A stretch of DNA of 64,000 bases, taken from an uncultured Granulosicoccus sp. Its GTDB lineage: Bacteria; Pseudomonadota; Gammaproteobacteria; Granulosicoccales; Granulosicoccaceae. The notes under the pieces were generated by a model. The model was not told where the DNA came from. It did no database searches and saw only the letters and a program-made list of their open reading frames with translations. Location of the stretch: NCBI GenBank assembly GCA_947495035.1, contig CANLXI010000035.1, positions 1 through 64,000 of the forward strand. The letters are read 5' to 3'. Shown one piece after another: positions 17,163 through 26,629 of this stretch. Each line of letters starts with the position of its first letter. Position 1 is the first letter of the stretch. Both the position numbers and the translations under genes were made by a program.

Positions 17163-17363
17163 TCAGCCCTTGCCTCGTGTTCTGGTTAGGGTAGCTGGAT
17201 TGGTGTCTTTTGCCATATGTTTTTCCATGAATTCGGCCTGCATGCTTGCAATATTCAGGGACGTTGCCCCTGCTCGTCGCACTCCAGTGCGTCTTCGTCG
17301 GGTCGCCTTGTCGGACGGGCGTACGCGGACTCTGAGTATCACCTTGTTTTCCGGTCGATCCAC
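17163..17363 (-). CDS. Small basic protein between lysR and aspartoacylase-like gene
   Basis: Unrecognised 66-residue, Arg/Lys-rich ORF. Its GTG start overlaps the lysR stop (TAGTG) and its TGA stop is followed after one base by the ATG of the hydrolase, the tight packing expected in a translationally coupled operon. The N-terminal RPENKVILRVRVRPSDK segment could be a beta hairpin; the rest is low in hydrophobic residues. Equally it may just be a spacer that happens to be open. No function can be given. Confidence 0.4.
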   Translation of the reverse strand: MDRPENKVILRVRVRPSDKATRRRRTGVRRAGATSLNIASMQAEFMEKHMAKDTNPATLTRTRGKG

Positions 17364-18244
17364 TAGTTATCCTGCTTTTTTCGACGTGGCCGTTTTGGCA
17401 GGGCAACGCGATATTTGAACTCGCTGATGACATCGCTGATCAGGTCCAGGCGGTCTGTGCGCACCGGATGAATGGCATAGACGCTACGTGGAATGGGTGC
17501 AGCGTCACGAACCAGAAATACCTCGCCGCCCTTGATTTCATCCGCGATTTCGCGCCAGGAAAAGTAGGCTGCACCACCGAACTCCAGAATGAAATCCAGC
17601 GCAACACTGGCGTTGGCGATTCGTATGGCGGGCTCCGGGGCATCGGGATAGAGTCGGCGATGCTGGAGCGCAGCACTCAGTCCCCAGTCGACACTGATGT
17701 AGCCATCTGCCATGGCCTCTTCGACAGTGACGTCCGGACGGGTCGAGGCCATGACCAGCTCCAGTTCTGCCACTTGCACTATATTGATGATATCGATCTG
17801 GGGAGGTTCCAGAATGAACCCCAGATCAAGCTGTCCGTCGAGAAGCTTGCGAATGAGTGTCTCGGGAGTGTGGTATTCGAGAATGAGGGCCAGCTCCGGA
17901 TAGGTGCGGTGCACATCGTGTACCCACTCCTGCATTCCGGCATCCCAGACCCGGATAGTACCGCCCACGGCAAGCTGGGACGCTGTCTGTCCGAGTGAGA
18001 CATCATGCCGAGCCTTGCGCCACTCCGCAATGAGGCGTTCCGCATAGCGTTTGAAGCGGTGCCCTTCCGGTGTCAGGTCGATCTGCCGCTTCTGACGGAT
18101 GAACAAGGGCACGCCCAGCGTTTCTTCGAGCAGTTTGATTCTGGAACTGACAGCCGCCTGTGTTACAAACAGTTCTTCGGAGGCCTTGCGGAAATGCCGT
18201 AATCGCTCGACTTCAAGAAAGGTTCGGAGCAGCTCTATGTCCAT
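17363..18244 (-). CDS. LysR-type transcriptional regulator (HdfR-like)
   Basis: LTTR of 293 residues: winged helix-turn-helix at residues 1-60 (MDIELLRTFLEVERLRHF, ASEELFVTQAAVSSRIKLLEE) and a periplasmic-binding-fold effector domain from about 90 to 290. The N-terminus is most like the HdfR subgroup. It heads the operon with the small ORF and the aspartoacylase-like hydrolase, an unusual co-directional arrangement for LysR proteins, which are commonly divergent from their targets. The effector is unknown. Confidence 0.88.
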   Translation of the reverse strand: MDIELLRTFLEVERLRHFRKASEELFVTQAAVSSRIKLLEETLGVPLFIRQKRQIDLTPEGHRFKRYAERLIAEWRKARHDVSLGQTASQLAVGGTIRVWDAGMQEWVHDVHRTYPELALILEYHTPETLIRKLLDGQLDLGFILEPPQIDIINIVQVAELELVMASTRPDVTVEEAMADGYISVDWGLSAALQHRRLYPDAPEPAIRIANASVALDFILEFGGAAYFSWREIADEIKGGEVFLVRDAAPIPRSVYAIHPVRTDRLDLISDVISEFKYRVALPKRPRRKKQDN

Positions 18245-18479
18245 GAACGACAGTTGATTTCAGGAGACAAGCCTTGAAGCATATACCTTACCGAATGCTT
18301 CTGTGTGTTGAATCAGGCTCTGGGGATGAAGCGCTGCGTCAGCGGTAGTCATAGCCATCCATCATCGTTCGGAGTGTGGCAAGTGGTTCGGTCTTCTACA
18401 GTCATTTGTAGTGTCGAGCTCGCTCCCGGGCGGTAGTAAGTGATTGCGAGTATTGACGTTCTGCTCTGCTGCGATAACC

Positions 18480-18710
18480 TCACGACTTGCCGCGCTGGCA
18501 CTTGAGAGCGTCGCCCAGGGTACGAGCACTCCAGCCGATCATGACACCGATCAGCAGTACCAACCCGATCAGCACTGAACGCGGGATTTCGAAGCGCCAG
18601 CGGAGAAACTGGATATCGACCAGGCCGACATTCTGCGCACTGAAGATCACTACCATCAGAAACAGGATCATGGATATGCCTATTCGGGTGCGAAGATAGT
18701 TTGTATTCAT
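18480..18710 (-). CDS. LapA-domain (DUF1049) small membrane protein
   Basis: Protein of 76 residues with two membrane helices (about 8-28 and 43-65) joined by the QNVGLVDIQFLRWRFEIP loop, the pattern of LapA/DUF1049 proteins that in enterobacteria help assemble lipopolysaccharide. Start MNTNYLRTRIG is chosen; the upstream in-frame 68 codons are not protein-like. It stands alone here, not with the usual lapB partner. Confidence 0.75.
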   Translation of the reverse strand: MNTNYLRTRIGISMILFLMVVIFSAQNVGLVDIQFLRWRFEIPRSVLIGLVLLIGVMIGWSARTLGDALKCQRGKS

Positions 18711-19337
18711 TCGAAAGGTATCGTTGTTGTCGCGGTAGTGATTCTGTTGATTCCTGGATGACAGGCCCTGTGTGCCTGCCTGAACACGTTCATGGCACGG
18801 TAGCGGCGCATCGCGGTTGTATGGAGTAACGGGTCGAGAATTGTCGCCATCTGCGCGATCGATAACAGGTGAATGCACCTCAGTACTCTTCCCAACCCGG
18901 ACCTCGAGACACATCGGAAGTTATCCGATTGCCTTCCGTTTTGTTTCCGGGGATGCGTCCTGTGAATCTCTGGTTGGGTGGGTTCCAGCTTGTTTCCGGT
19001 CGGTTGTCGAGTGGCGCGAATGATCGGGTAACACCTTCAACAAGTAAAATTGAATAAAATTGTGACAATGATAAAAATAATTTGTTGATAGGTGTTTGTG
19101 TACCACCATGCCTTGAGCGTATGGTGAAGGGTTCAAGCTGCAGTCGAGTCGTCTGCAGACATGCATCAATGGCGAAGAGGTTCGAATCTGACGCAAGGCA
19201 ATATTTTGTTACGGCCTCTATTTTTCTGAGATTCGGGGCAGTGGCTGACCATCATCGTTTGCCAGGGTAGTCGGAGACGTCATTGCTTGTTGTCTTGTAG
19301 CCGTTCGACGATCAACTGTGCGTAGAGGCATGGCAAC
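18711..19337. promoter_or_regulatory. 627-bp gap upstream of the tail-sheath gene
   Basis: No credible gene. A markedly AT-rich island at about 19040-19095 (ttgaataaaattgtgac, gataaaaataat) stands out and could hold promoters, for example TTGAAT and a TAAAAA-like -10 sixteen bases later. The rest is ordinary composition. Confidence 0.35.
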
Positions 19338-20969
19338 ATGGCGAATTCACCCGACAACCCCATGGTGACGAACGACGGAATCAAGGTTTTGCCCTCGCGG
19401 ATTGTGGCGGTCCCCACCGGTGTACCGGTGTTCATCGGCTATACCCGCAAAGCCGGCGAGGCTGATCAAAGTCTGAGCGGCAAGCCCGTTCGGATTGCAT
19501 CGTTCGGCGAGTTCGAACGGGTGTTCGGGGCAGGCCCTGATCCGGTGCTGACGATTGATGAATTCTCTTGCGATGAGACCGGGGAACCGGCCATGGCTGA
19601 CGGTGCCGCTTCCTATACCTTGCGTCGAGTGACGCCTGCATTCCATCTGTTTCAGAGTCTGGAGTTGTTCTATCTCAATGGTGGCGAATCCTGCTACATC
19701 ATCTCGGTTGGAGACTATGGGGAGGTACCTGCAGCAGCGACATTGATCGCAGGATTGGAGGTGCTGGAGAACGTGGCAGAGCCCAGTCTGGTTCTTGTTC
19801 CTGATGCCGTGTCTCTGGATTCCCTGAGCGAGTGCGTCTCGGTCCAGCAGGCAGTACTGGCTCATTGTGCGCGAAGCGAGGGTCGGTTTGCCATTCTTGA
19901 TATTCCTGAAGGCTATCGCTCACGCGACGACGGCAAGGATTGCATCGGGCAGTTTCGCGGAGCACTCGGTATCAACCACTTGAGTTACGGTGCCGCCTAT
20001 TATCCGTGGTTGTACTTGAAGCCATCGCTGCTGCCTGACCCGTCATTCCGTAATCTTGATAGCGAGAGTCGCATGACCTTGGGCAGAATCATTGGCAAGG
20101 AGCAGGACAAGGAGCAGGACAAGGAGCAGGACAAGGAGCAGGGTAAGGAGCAGGGTAAAGAGCGAGGACATGAATCGGACGCCGGTCTTGGAGAGGCAGT
20201 CGCTTGTGACGCGGAAGTCGACAGCGATGCTGACTTTGGAGATATTCAGGCATTGTCAAACCGACTGATCGAAGGACTTCAGCTGGGCACTTCGATAGAG
20301 ATAGACGGGGATGCTGGCAAACTGGAGCTCGCGTTGCGCGAACGCAGCCTTGCCTATCGGCAGTATGTTCGCAAGTGCCGGGAATTGCTGTCGCTGGTGC
20401 CGCCGGGAGGGGCAGTTGCCGGACTCTATGTTTCCGTTGACACTGGTCGTGGAGTCTGGCAATCACCGGCCAATGTCAGCTTGAACGGAATATCGAAACC
20501 TGCGGTACGTCTCACCGATGACGATCAGCAGGATCTCAACAATACGCCCCAGGGAAAGTCCATCAATACCATCCGGTCTTTTGCAGGAAGAGGTGTGCTG
20601 GTATGGGGAGGTCGAACGCTGGATGGCAACAGTGATCAATGGCGCTACATCAGTGTGCGTCGAACGGTGATCATGGTTGAACACTCGATTCGTCGTGCCT
20701 GCCAGGCGTATGTATTCTCGCCCAATGATGCTGGTACCTGGAACGCGATGAAGTCAGTGATCAACCCGTTTCTCGAGGACATCTGGCGGCAAGGGGGATT
20801 GAGGGGGAGCAAGGCGGATGAGGCTTATGCCGTACGTCTGGGACTGGGAGAGACCATGACCGAGCAGGACGTCCTGCAAGGGCAATTGCACATTCAGGTG
20901 ATGATGGCATTGTTGCGTCCGGCGGAATTCCTTGTCATCACCATTACCCTCGATATGCAAACCCATTGA
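19338..20969 (+). CDS. Phage-like contractile tail-sheath protein (orphan)
   Basis: Sheath subunit of a contractile injection machine, 543 residues. The N-terminal PSRIVAVPTGVPVFIGYTRKA, the SLELFYLNGGESCYIISVG, and the C-terminal RGVLVWGGRTL, RRTVIMVEHSIRRACQAYVFSPND and LLRPAEFLVITITL blocks are the conserved core of tail-sheath proteins, closest in style to extracellular contractile injection systems (Afp/PVC). An in-frame 12-bp repeat at 20097-20160 (KEQD/KEQG units, residues about 254-275) lies in a variable surface region. No tube, baseplate, spike, ATPase or terminator gene lies within the window; neighbours are a LapA-like protein and a kinase. Confidence 0.82.
   Translation: MANSPDNPMVTNDGIKVLPSRIVAVPTGVPVFIGYTRKAGEADQSLSGKPVRIASFGEFERVFGAGPDPVLTIDEFSCDETGEPAMADGAASYTLRRVTPAFHLFQSLELFYLNGGESCYIISVGDYGEVPAAATLIAGLEVLENVAEPSLVLVPDAVSLDSLSECVSVQQAVLAHCARSEGRFAILDIPEGYRSRDDGKDCIGQFRGALGINHLSYGAAYYPWLYLKPSLLPDPSFRNLDSESRMTLGRIIGKEQDKEQDKEQDKEQGKEQGKERGHESDAGLGEAVACDAEVDSDADFGDIQALSNRLIEGLQLGTSIEIDGDAGKLELALRERSLAYRQYVRKCRELLSLVPPGGAVAGLYVSVDTGRGVWQSPANVSLNGISKPAVRLTDDDQQDLNNTPQGKSINTIRSFAGRGVLVWGGRTLDGNSDQWRYISVRRTVIMVEHSIRRACQAYVFSPNDAGTWNAMKSVINPFLEDIWRQGGLRGSKADEAYAVRLGLGETMTEQDVLQGQLHIQVMMALLRPAEFLVITITLDMQTH
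20097..20160 (+). repeat. 12-bp in-frame repeat in the sheath gene
   Basis: About five units of aaggagcaggac, the later ones changed to aaggagcagggt. The unit length keeps the reading frame and codes for KEQD and KEQG. Confidence 0.9.
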
Positions 20970-21085
20970 TCTTGAGAGAAATCGGCACCGGCGTGTTTAT
21001 TGAATTCTGGTTATCATTCCACCCCGATTGAGCAGAGTGCTGGTCCGCCACGACAGGATCAGATGCCACCATCAGGAAAGAATGA

Positions 21086-22090
21086 ATGTTGCAAGAAGCA
21101 GGGTTGACTCACGAGCAGTTTCTGGAGCGTGTAGCGGTGTTGGCGAATGAGGCTCTGCAACTCTGGCCACTACCGGCTGGAGCAACGGCCCGTTTGATCA
21201 ATTTGTCCGAAAATGCCACCTTTCTAGTTGAGGCTTCTGGTGGTTACAGGTCTGTTCTTCGCGTACATCGGCAGGGCTATCATTCACGGCAGGCGATTCT
21301 GTCTGAACTGGCCTGGATGATGGATCTGAACCAGAACGGGCAGGTGCCAGCTCCTGAATCCATTGCTGGTCGTAACGGTGAGGTAGTGCAAGAGTGGAGC
21401 GTTGATGGGATGCCGGGAACACGCTATCTTGTACTGTTCAAGTTCATTGAGGGAATTGAGCCGCACCCGACACAGGACCTTGTATCCTCCTTCGAGGAGC
21501 TGGGCGAGATTGCGGCGCGTACTCATCTGCACTCACTGGGCTGGCGTAGACCTTCAGGGTTCGAGCGTCTCGTCTGGGACCTGGCAGCAGTTTTTGGTGA
21601 TGAACCGATATGGGGTGACTGGCGTCACGCACCCGCCATGGACGCTGAATCTATGGAGCTATTGGAGCACCTTCAGGAGCGTATCATTCAACGATTACAG
21701 CAATACGGAACCGGTAGCGATCGCTATGGCCTTATTCACGCAGACATGAGATTGGCCAATCTGCTGATTGACAACGGGGCGACGCGGCTGATTGATTTTG
21801 ATGACTGTGGATCAGGGTGGTTCATGTACGACTTTGCTGCGTCGATCAGTTTCATGGAGGATCACCCGCAAGTTCCCGCCTTGAAGGAAGCATGGATTGC
21901 CGGTTATCGTAGAGCCCGCCCATTGACCGACGATGACGAAGCCGAGATGGACACCTTTGTGATGTTGCGGCGCCTGGCCTTGTGCGCCTGGATAGGGACT
22001 CACAGCGAGGTCGATATTGCAAGGGAGTTGGCTCCTGTTTTCGTGCCGGTGACGGCGGAGCTGGCAAGACGCTATTTGCAGCAGGAGTAA
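21086..22090 (+). CDS. APH-family (aminoglycoside/homoserine kinase-like) phosphotransferase
   Basis: Small-molecule or protein kinase of the APH/ChoK fold, 334 residues. The catalytic loop HADMRLANLLI (His218, Asp220, Asn225) and the metal-binding LIDFDDCG (about 237-244) are intact; the N-lobe NATFLVEASGGYRSVLRVHR segment carries the nucleotide loop. Similar genes resemble the SrkA stress kinase and homoserine kinase II; resistance function is not implied. It follows the sheath gene by 116 bp in the same direction. Confidence 0.82.
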   Translation: MLQEAGLTHEQFLERVAVLANEALQLWPLPAGATARLINLSENATFLVEASGGYRSVLRVHRQGYHSRQAILSELAWMMDLNQNGQVPAPESIAGRNGEVVQEWSVDGMPGTRYLVLFKFIEGIEPHPTQDLVSSFEELGEIAARTHLHSLGWRRPSGFERLVWDLAAVFGDEPIWGDWRHAPAMDAESMELLEHLQERIIQRLQQYGTGSDRYGLIHADMRLANLLIDNGATRLIDFDDCGSGWFMYDFAASISFMEDHPQVPALKEAWIAGYRRARPLTDDDEAEMDTFVMLRRLALCAWIGTHSEVDIARELAPVFVPVTAELARRYLQQE

Positions 22091-22234
22091 CGCATTGCGA
22101 CGTCGGTCGGATATTGGGGCAGCGATTCCGAGACAAGGACTGGTTCTTGGTACGGAAAGCGGCCGTTGCGGTGCAGTTTGTTTCGCCTGTTCATGCGACA
22201 TTCAACAATCATGAGGGCAAGATGCTTGAGTCCT

Positions 22235-22240
22235 TATAAT
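22235..22240 (+). promoter_or_regulatory. Candidate -10 box (TATAAT)
   Basis: A perfect TATAAT lies 5 bp before the 6-bp repeat array and about 145 bp before the monooxygenase start. The -35 region is weak (tgaggg). If used, the repeats would form the start of the transcript. Confidence 0.4.
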
Positions 22241-22244
22241 GACT

Positions 22245-22322
<78 letters not shown>

Positions 22323-22385
22323 GCAGGCTCATCGATCCGTGTGAGCACTGGCGCCTGTCGTGTTGAGATTTCAAGGGGGAAGGGC

Positions 22386-23462
22386 ATGCAGAGAGTACTG
22401 GTTGTGGGGGCAGGACCGGCCGGACTGACCGTTGCGCTTGAACTTGCCCGTCAAGGCTTGAAGCCGGATATCATCGAGAAGAACCCGGTTGGATCGACTT
22501 TTTCCCGTGCTGTCGGTCTGCTGCCATCGAGCATGCAGATTTTCGAAGCTTCCGGAGTGGCGGAAACGATACGACGGGAGGCCATTGTGTTTGAGGCAGC
22601 CGTTTTTCATGTCGATGCGAAACAGACAGCCCGTGTGTCACTGCTTGCGGAGAGTGGTCAGAAGTCGATGTTGTTGGGTCTGGCACAAGACCGAACGGAA
22701 GCCATTCTGAAAACTGCCTTGCAGAATGCAGGTGTCACGGTTGGACATGGCGTCGAACTGGTATCACTTGATCTGAAGAAATCTCACGCCATAGCCACAT
22801 TGTGTTCCGGTGAAGGAGGCAGAGAGGTCAGGGAATACGATCTGGTGGTCGGGGCCGACGGTGTGCGCAGCAACGTTCGCAGGAGTCTCGGGATGGCGTT
22901 CGAAGGCTTCGATCTCCCTGAGTTGTGGTCCATTGCAGATATCGATGTAGAAGGTTGGGACACATCCGTGTTCAGTGTGTTTCGCATGTCGGGTGGGCGT
23001 GTTGCGGTTGTTGCACCACTGGAGAAGAATCGCGTACGCGTCATCGCCAATACGGAAGACGCTGTCAAGAGCTTGCCCGTGCCCATCACGGTCACCCGAA
23101 CCCGTCGAACAGCTACATTCAGAATCTCGGTGCGACAGGTGCCGCAGTACAATCACGGGCCTGTATACCTGGTTGGAGATGCGGCTCATTGCCATTCACC
23201 GGTTGGCGGTAGAGGCATGAATCTCGGGATTTCCGACGCCGCGGATCTGGCCAGACGAATTATCGAAGGCGATCTGGAAGGCTATGGTGTCACTCGCCAT
23301 GCAGCCGGGCGAGATACCATCAAGTTCAGTGAGCGAGCACGCCGTGCGATGACAACCCGTAGTCCTGTCGTGAGGTTCGTGTTGTCAACGATGCTGAAGC
23401 TACTCGAGCGACACGACAGATTGCGGGAGCCTTTGCTTCGACGGTTGCTTGAATTACGCTGA
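22386..23462 (+). CDS. FAD-dependent aromatic-ring-hydroxylase-type monooxygenase
   Basis: Group A flavoprotein monooxygenase, 358 residues. FAD-binding GAGPAGLTVALE follows the first strand (about residues 8-19), the DG motif occurs as VVGADGVRSNVRRSLG, and the GD motif as LVGDAAHCHSPVGGRGMN near residue 265. The protein is slightly short for the family and ends soon after the catalytic domain. Start ATG 22386 has a strong GGGGGA ribosome-binding site and puts the Rossmann strand at the N-terminus. Gene neighbours include an ABM-domain protein, a common partner of oxidative enzymes. Substrate unknown. Confidence 0.85.
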   Translation: MQRVLVVGAGPAGLTVALELARQGLKPDIIEKNPVGSTFSRAVGLLPSSMQIFEASGVAETIRREAIVFEAAVFHVDAKQTARVSLLAESGQKSMLLGLAQDRTEAILKTALQNAGVTVGHGVELVSLDLKKSHAIATLCSGEGGREVREYDLVVGADGVRSNVRRSLGMAFEGFDLPELWSIADIDVEGWDTSVFSVFRMSGGRVAVVAPLEKNRVRVIANTEDAVKSLPVPITVTRTRRTATFRISVRQVPQYNHGPVYLVGDAAHCHSPVGGRGMNLGISDAADLARRIIEGDLEGYGVTRHAAGRDTIKFSERARRAMTTRSPVVRFVLSTMLKLLERHDRLREPLLRRLLELR

Positions 23463-23463
23463 T

Positions 23464-23545
23464 TGCCGGGAGTTTGCCGGGAGTTTGCCGGGAGTCAGGC
23501 AAGAGTCAGGCAAGAGTCAGGCAAGAGTCAGGCAAGAGTCAGGCG
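23464..23545. repeat. Two 11-bp tandem arrays after the monooxygenase
   Basis: Three units of gccgggagttt are followed directly by about five units of caggcaagagt. Unit length is not a multiple of three and the arrays are intergenic, between the monooxygenase stop and the ABM-domain gene. Confidence 0.9.
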
Positions 23546-23665
23546 GTCGAATCTGATTTGGTTCCTCCATGAGTAAATCACCAGCGCTGATGCGAAGACG
23601 GGAAGAACGCATTCCAGCCTGATAACATGGAGGTTCGATCCACGAATATTCATTTCCCTAAATCC

Positions 23666-23968
23666 ATGATTCACGTTGTCGCAATTCTTACCGCAAAGCC
23701 AGGCAAGGGCCCCGAGTTGCTGGAGGCTATAGCGAAGGTGGTGCCTCAGGTTCACGCAGAAAAAGGCTGTATCGAGTATCAACCGGTTACGGATGCAGAA
23801 AATGCAGGGGCATCGCAGGACAAGGTCGGTCCTGATTCACTGGTTGTCATTGAAAAATGGGACACGCTAGACGATCTCAAGGCGCACTCCGCTTCCGCTC
23901 ACATGGCTGCATTCGGCAAATCAGTGGCAGACATCATGGTTGGCAAAACGGTCCACGTTCTCGATTGA
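23666..23968 (+). CDS. Antibiotic-biosynthesis-monooxygenase (ABM) domain protein
   Basis: Small dimeric alpha/beta-barrel protein, 100 residues. The pattern MIHVVAILTAKPGKGPELLEAI, GCIEYQPVTDAEN, VVIEKWDTLDDLKAHSASAHM is that of the ABM/YgiN-like family of cofactor-free monooxygenases and quinone- or methylglyoxal-related enzymes. The start at 23666 is chosen because the first strand begins there; a longer in-frame start at 23627 is possible. Located behind a flavin monooxygenase, but an 11-bp repeat array separates them, so co-transcription is uncertain. Confidence 0.8.
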   Translation: MIHVVAILTAKPGKGPELLEAIAKVVPQVHAEKGCIEYQPVTDAENAGASQDKVGPDSLVVIEKWDTLDDLKAHSASAHMAAFGKSVADIMVGKTVHVLD

Positions 23969-24206
23969 ATGACAGAGGGGCTTTCCCGAGGCAGGGTTTC
24001 CGGCAGGCTCGCAATTGAGTCATCTGCCAAGGAGAGAGGCTGTTCATGCTGGCCTCCGCAGCTTGTCAACGTTGAAACCAGACGGTTTCGAAGTCAATAC
24101 ATGAAGTAATCGGCTTTTCCGACACGCGCGTCTTGTCAGTGGCGACAGGTCGCGCTAGTTTGCCAACAAATCACATGAAGACTTTACCAAGGATTGGGTA
24201 TCGAAC

Positions 24207-26606
24207 ATGGAATGGACTCGCGCCATACAGCGCCTGCCCGCAACTGCGCTGCTTCTCGCGTCGTTGACAATTGCCGGTGAGGCGCTTGGGGTATCACTGG
24301 AATGTCCCATCGCATCCTCCACCGGACAACCGGCTTGTGGCAGCAGTGTCGATGTAGGCGCCAATGCACCGAGTAGTTCTCGTTCAGAACACGTGGGTAA
24401 TCCCATCGATGTGGTGTCTGGCAACAAATACCAGAGCGAGATCGATATCAGGCTGGGTGGTTCCAGGCTCTCTCTGGCAAGGCACTACAACAGTTCACAT
24501 GCCGCAGTAAATCTCGGCTTGGGCAATGGCTGGCGGCATACCTACTCGGTGGTGTTGTCCACCAATGGTGAGGACATTCGTCAGATCCAGCAATCTGATG
24601 GACGGTTGATAGAATTCTTCAGACAGGGAGACTTGTTCAGAGCCAATGACGTCTCGGACGGGTACGTGGTTGAATCTGTCAACCGGGCACACGTCTGGTA
24701 TTTGCCGGACGGCCGCAGACTCTCCTTCCATGGGTCCTTTCTCACTCGTCTCACGTTTGCTGATGGCGAGCGTTTGAGCCTGATGTATCGCGGCATGCGT
24801 CTGCACTCCGTGACAGACGATCTCGGGCGGACGCTGCAATTCAACTATGCCGCGGGAGATGTGGGGTTGCCTGTCTATGACATGTCAGCGAACATGTCAG
24901 CCCCTGGACATTTGCAGAGTGTAGACCTGCCTGGCAGGGAACAGATTCGGTTCAATTACTCCGAACGTCAGAATCTGATTTCCGCTATCTATCCCTTTGG
25001 GGCCGCCCGGGATGCCGCTCGTCGCTATCAGTATCGTGATGCTCTGAATCATGCCCTGCTGACCGAACGTGCGGATGGTGTGGGAAGGATAATCGGCCGT
25101 TGGCATTATGACGAGTTGGGACGTGCCGTCAGTTATTCCAGCGGCAGCAACATTCGTTCTGACGGTAGCGAGAGAGGCCCTCCTGATCTGACTCTGTCGT
25201 ATTTGCCGGGAGGCGAGGAAGATTCCGGTGTCACACGAGTGTCATTCCGCAACGGTGTCGAGCAAATCCATGATTGGACACTGAATGACCAAGGGCAGGT
25301 GATTGCACTGGACAGACGTGGTGAGGGTGCCGAACAGACAACTCCGGCTTCGACCAGCTCGACCAACTCGATTACCGAGAGACAGCCGGAAGATGCGCCA
25401 CAGGTGCAACGTTACCCGCACGATGTACTGACAGTACTGTCACTGAGCGAGATGGGATATCCAGCCACGGTACAGTACTCGCTGGATCGCGACGCAACGA
25501 CTCATCTGCTTGAGTCGGAATATGATCAGACTGGCCGTCTCGTTGATGTCAAGTGGTTGAGTGGCGTCCTGGAGGATTTCAATGACGGGCAAGTGGTGAC
25601 AGGCGATGATGTCATTCGCTATGCAAACAGGAGCAAGGCAACTGGCAGAAACCGGGAGGTAGCATTCGCGGCATTGGCTCGCATGGGTCAGATCGCCGGG
25701 ATGGCGTCCGAATTTCTCGAGCAAACGAGCAAGGAGCTGACCGTTGGAAGCCTGGTCACCGGGCAAGAACTTGATCAGGCATGGTGGTCCAATGCCGAGA
25801 AATCAGGCAGGCATGGTTCGGGACAGACACGCAAGGCCAGAAATTCATCGGAAGCAGGAGCAGCAGATCCTTGCCAGGATCCTCTCGAAGACTGCGCTTC
25901 ATTGCTCAGGACTCGAGATTATGCCGAGGTGGCGGAGTGCGCCTATATCGATGCGGATTGCAGCACCAGGTTTGTGGAGGCAGATCTGGCTTCTCTGGGT
26001 CTGGAATTAAGAGATCTGCATGATGGATCATTCCATGCTGAAATATTCCATGACAGGGAAAACGAAGAATATATTGTCTCTTTTGCTGGAACGGATTTTG
26101 TCAGTGGTGGTGATTGGCTATCCAACATTGAACAGGAATTTGGGTTTTCAGCATTTCAGTATGAGAAGGCAGTTCGGCTCGCCGGGCTTCTCGCGGAGGT
26201 TGTTCCATCAGATCAATTGACGTTTGTAGGGCATTCTCTGGGAGGCGGTTTGGCAACTGCCGCCGCAGGCACAGGCGCGGGTGATGCAATCGTTTTCAAT
26301 CCAGCCGCTTTGACACAGGAGTCCGCGGGCAGGTTGAACATCGACTATGAATCCTCGGCCAGCAATACGACCATTTATAGCGTGAGTGGAGAGCTCCTTA
26401 GTGATATCCAGACAAATATCGATTTCACGAATGAGCCGCCGGGGAATTTTCATCTCATGAGGCGTCCGAGTTTTTCCTGGATAAAGGAGAATGTCGATCA
26501 GAACTCGCGGCTGACATATGGCGTGAGAATCGGCGTGACACTTCATGGTATGAAAGCAGTCAGACAATCGCTCGCTGAGTCGATTGACAGGAATTTATGT
26601 GTTTGA
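24207..26606 (+). CDS. Exported DUF6531/YD-repeat protein with C-terminal lipase domain
   Basis: Candidate polymorphic toxin, 799 residues. Residues 1-30 are a Sec-type signal peptide. A DUF6531 domain follows (GNPIDVVSGNKYQSEID, LSLARHYNSSH, LGLGNGWRHTYSV, about 70-145), then a short region with a few YD-type repeats (WHYDELGRAVSY, YDQTGRLVDV). There is no long Rhs cage. The last ~235 residues, starting with an RTRDYAEVAECAY block, are a class 3 lipase-like alpha/beta hydrolase with FAGTD and the nucleophile elbow VGHSLGGGLATAA (Ser about 677). DNA from about 25990 onward is visibly AT-richer than the first part, hinting that the toxin tip was exchanged. An exported ankyrin protein follows after 23 bp. 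Confidence 0.8.
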   Translation: MEWTRAIQRLPATALLLASLTIAGEALGVSLECPIASSTGQPACGSSVDVGANAPSSSRSEHVGNPIDVVSGNKYQSEIDIRLGGSRLSLARHYNSSHAAVNLGLGNGWRHTYSVVLSTNGEDIRQIQQSDGRLIEFFRQGDLFRANDVSDGYVVESVNRAHVWYLPDGRRLSFHGSFLTRLTFADGERLSLMYRGMRLHSVTDDLGRTLQFNYAAGDVGLPVYDMSANMSAPGHLQSVDLPGREQIRFNYSERQNLISAIYPFGAARDAARRYQYRDALNHALLTERADGVGRIIGRWHYDELGRAVSYSSGSNIRSDGSERGPPDLTLSYLPGGEEDSGVTRVSFRNGVEQIHDWTLNDQGQVIALDRRGEGAEQTTPASTSSTNSITERQPEDAPQVQRYPHDVLTVLSLSEMGYPATVQYSLDRDATTHLLESEYDQTGRLVDVKWLSGVLEDFNDGQVVTGDDVIRYANRSKATGRNREVAFAALARMGQIAGMASEFLEQTSKELTVGSLVTGQELDQAWWSNAEKSGRHGSGQTRKARNSSEAGAADPCQDPLEDCASLLRTRDYAEVAECAYIDADCSTRFVEADLASLGLELRDLHDGSFHAEIFHDRENEEYIVSFAGTDFVSGGDWLSNIEQEFGFSAFQYEKAVRLAGLLAEVVPSDQLTFVGHSLGGGLATAAAGTGAGDAIVFNPAALTQESAGRLNIDYESSASNTTIYSVSGELLSDIQTNIDFTNEPPGNFHLMRRPSFSWIKENVDQNSRLTYGVRIGVTLHGMKAVRQSLAESIDRNLCV

Positions 26607-26629
26607 CGGGTCTCAGGAGAGCAGACTAA

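Noticed and set aside
19338..20969. Prophage containing the sheath gene
   Set aside because: No other phage genes, integrase or attachment sites are visible on either side.
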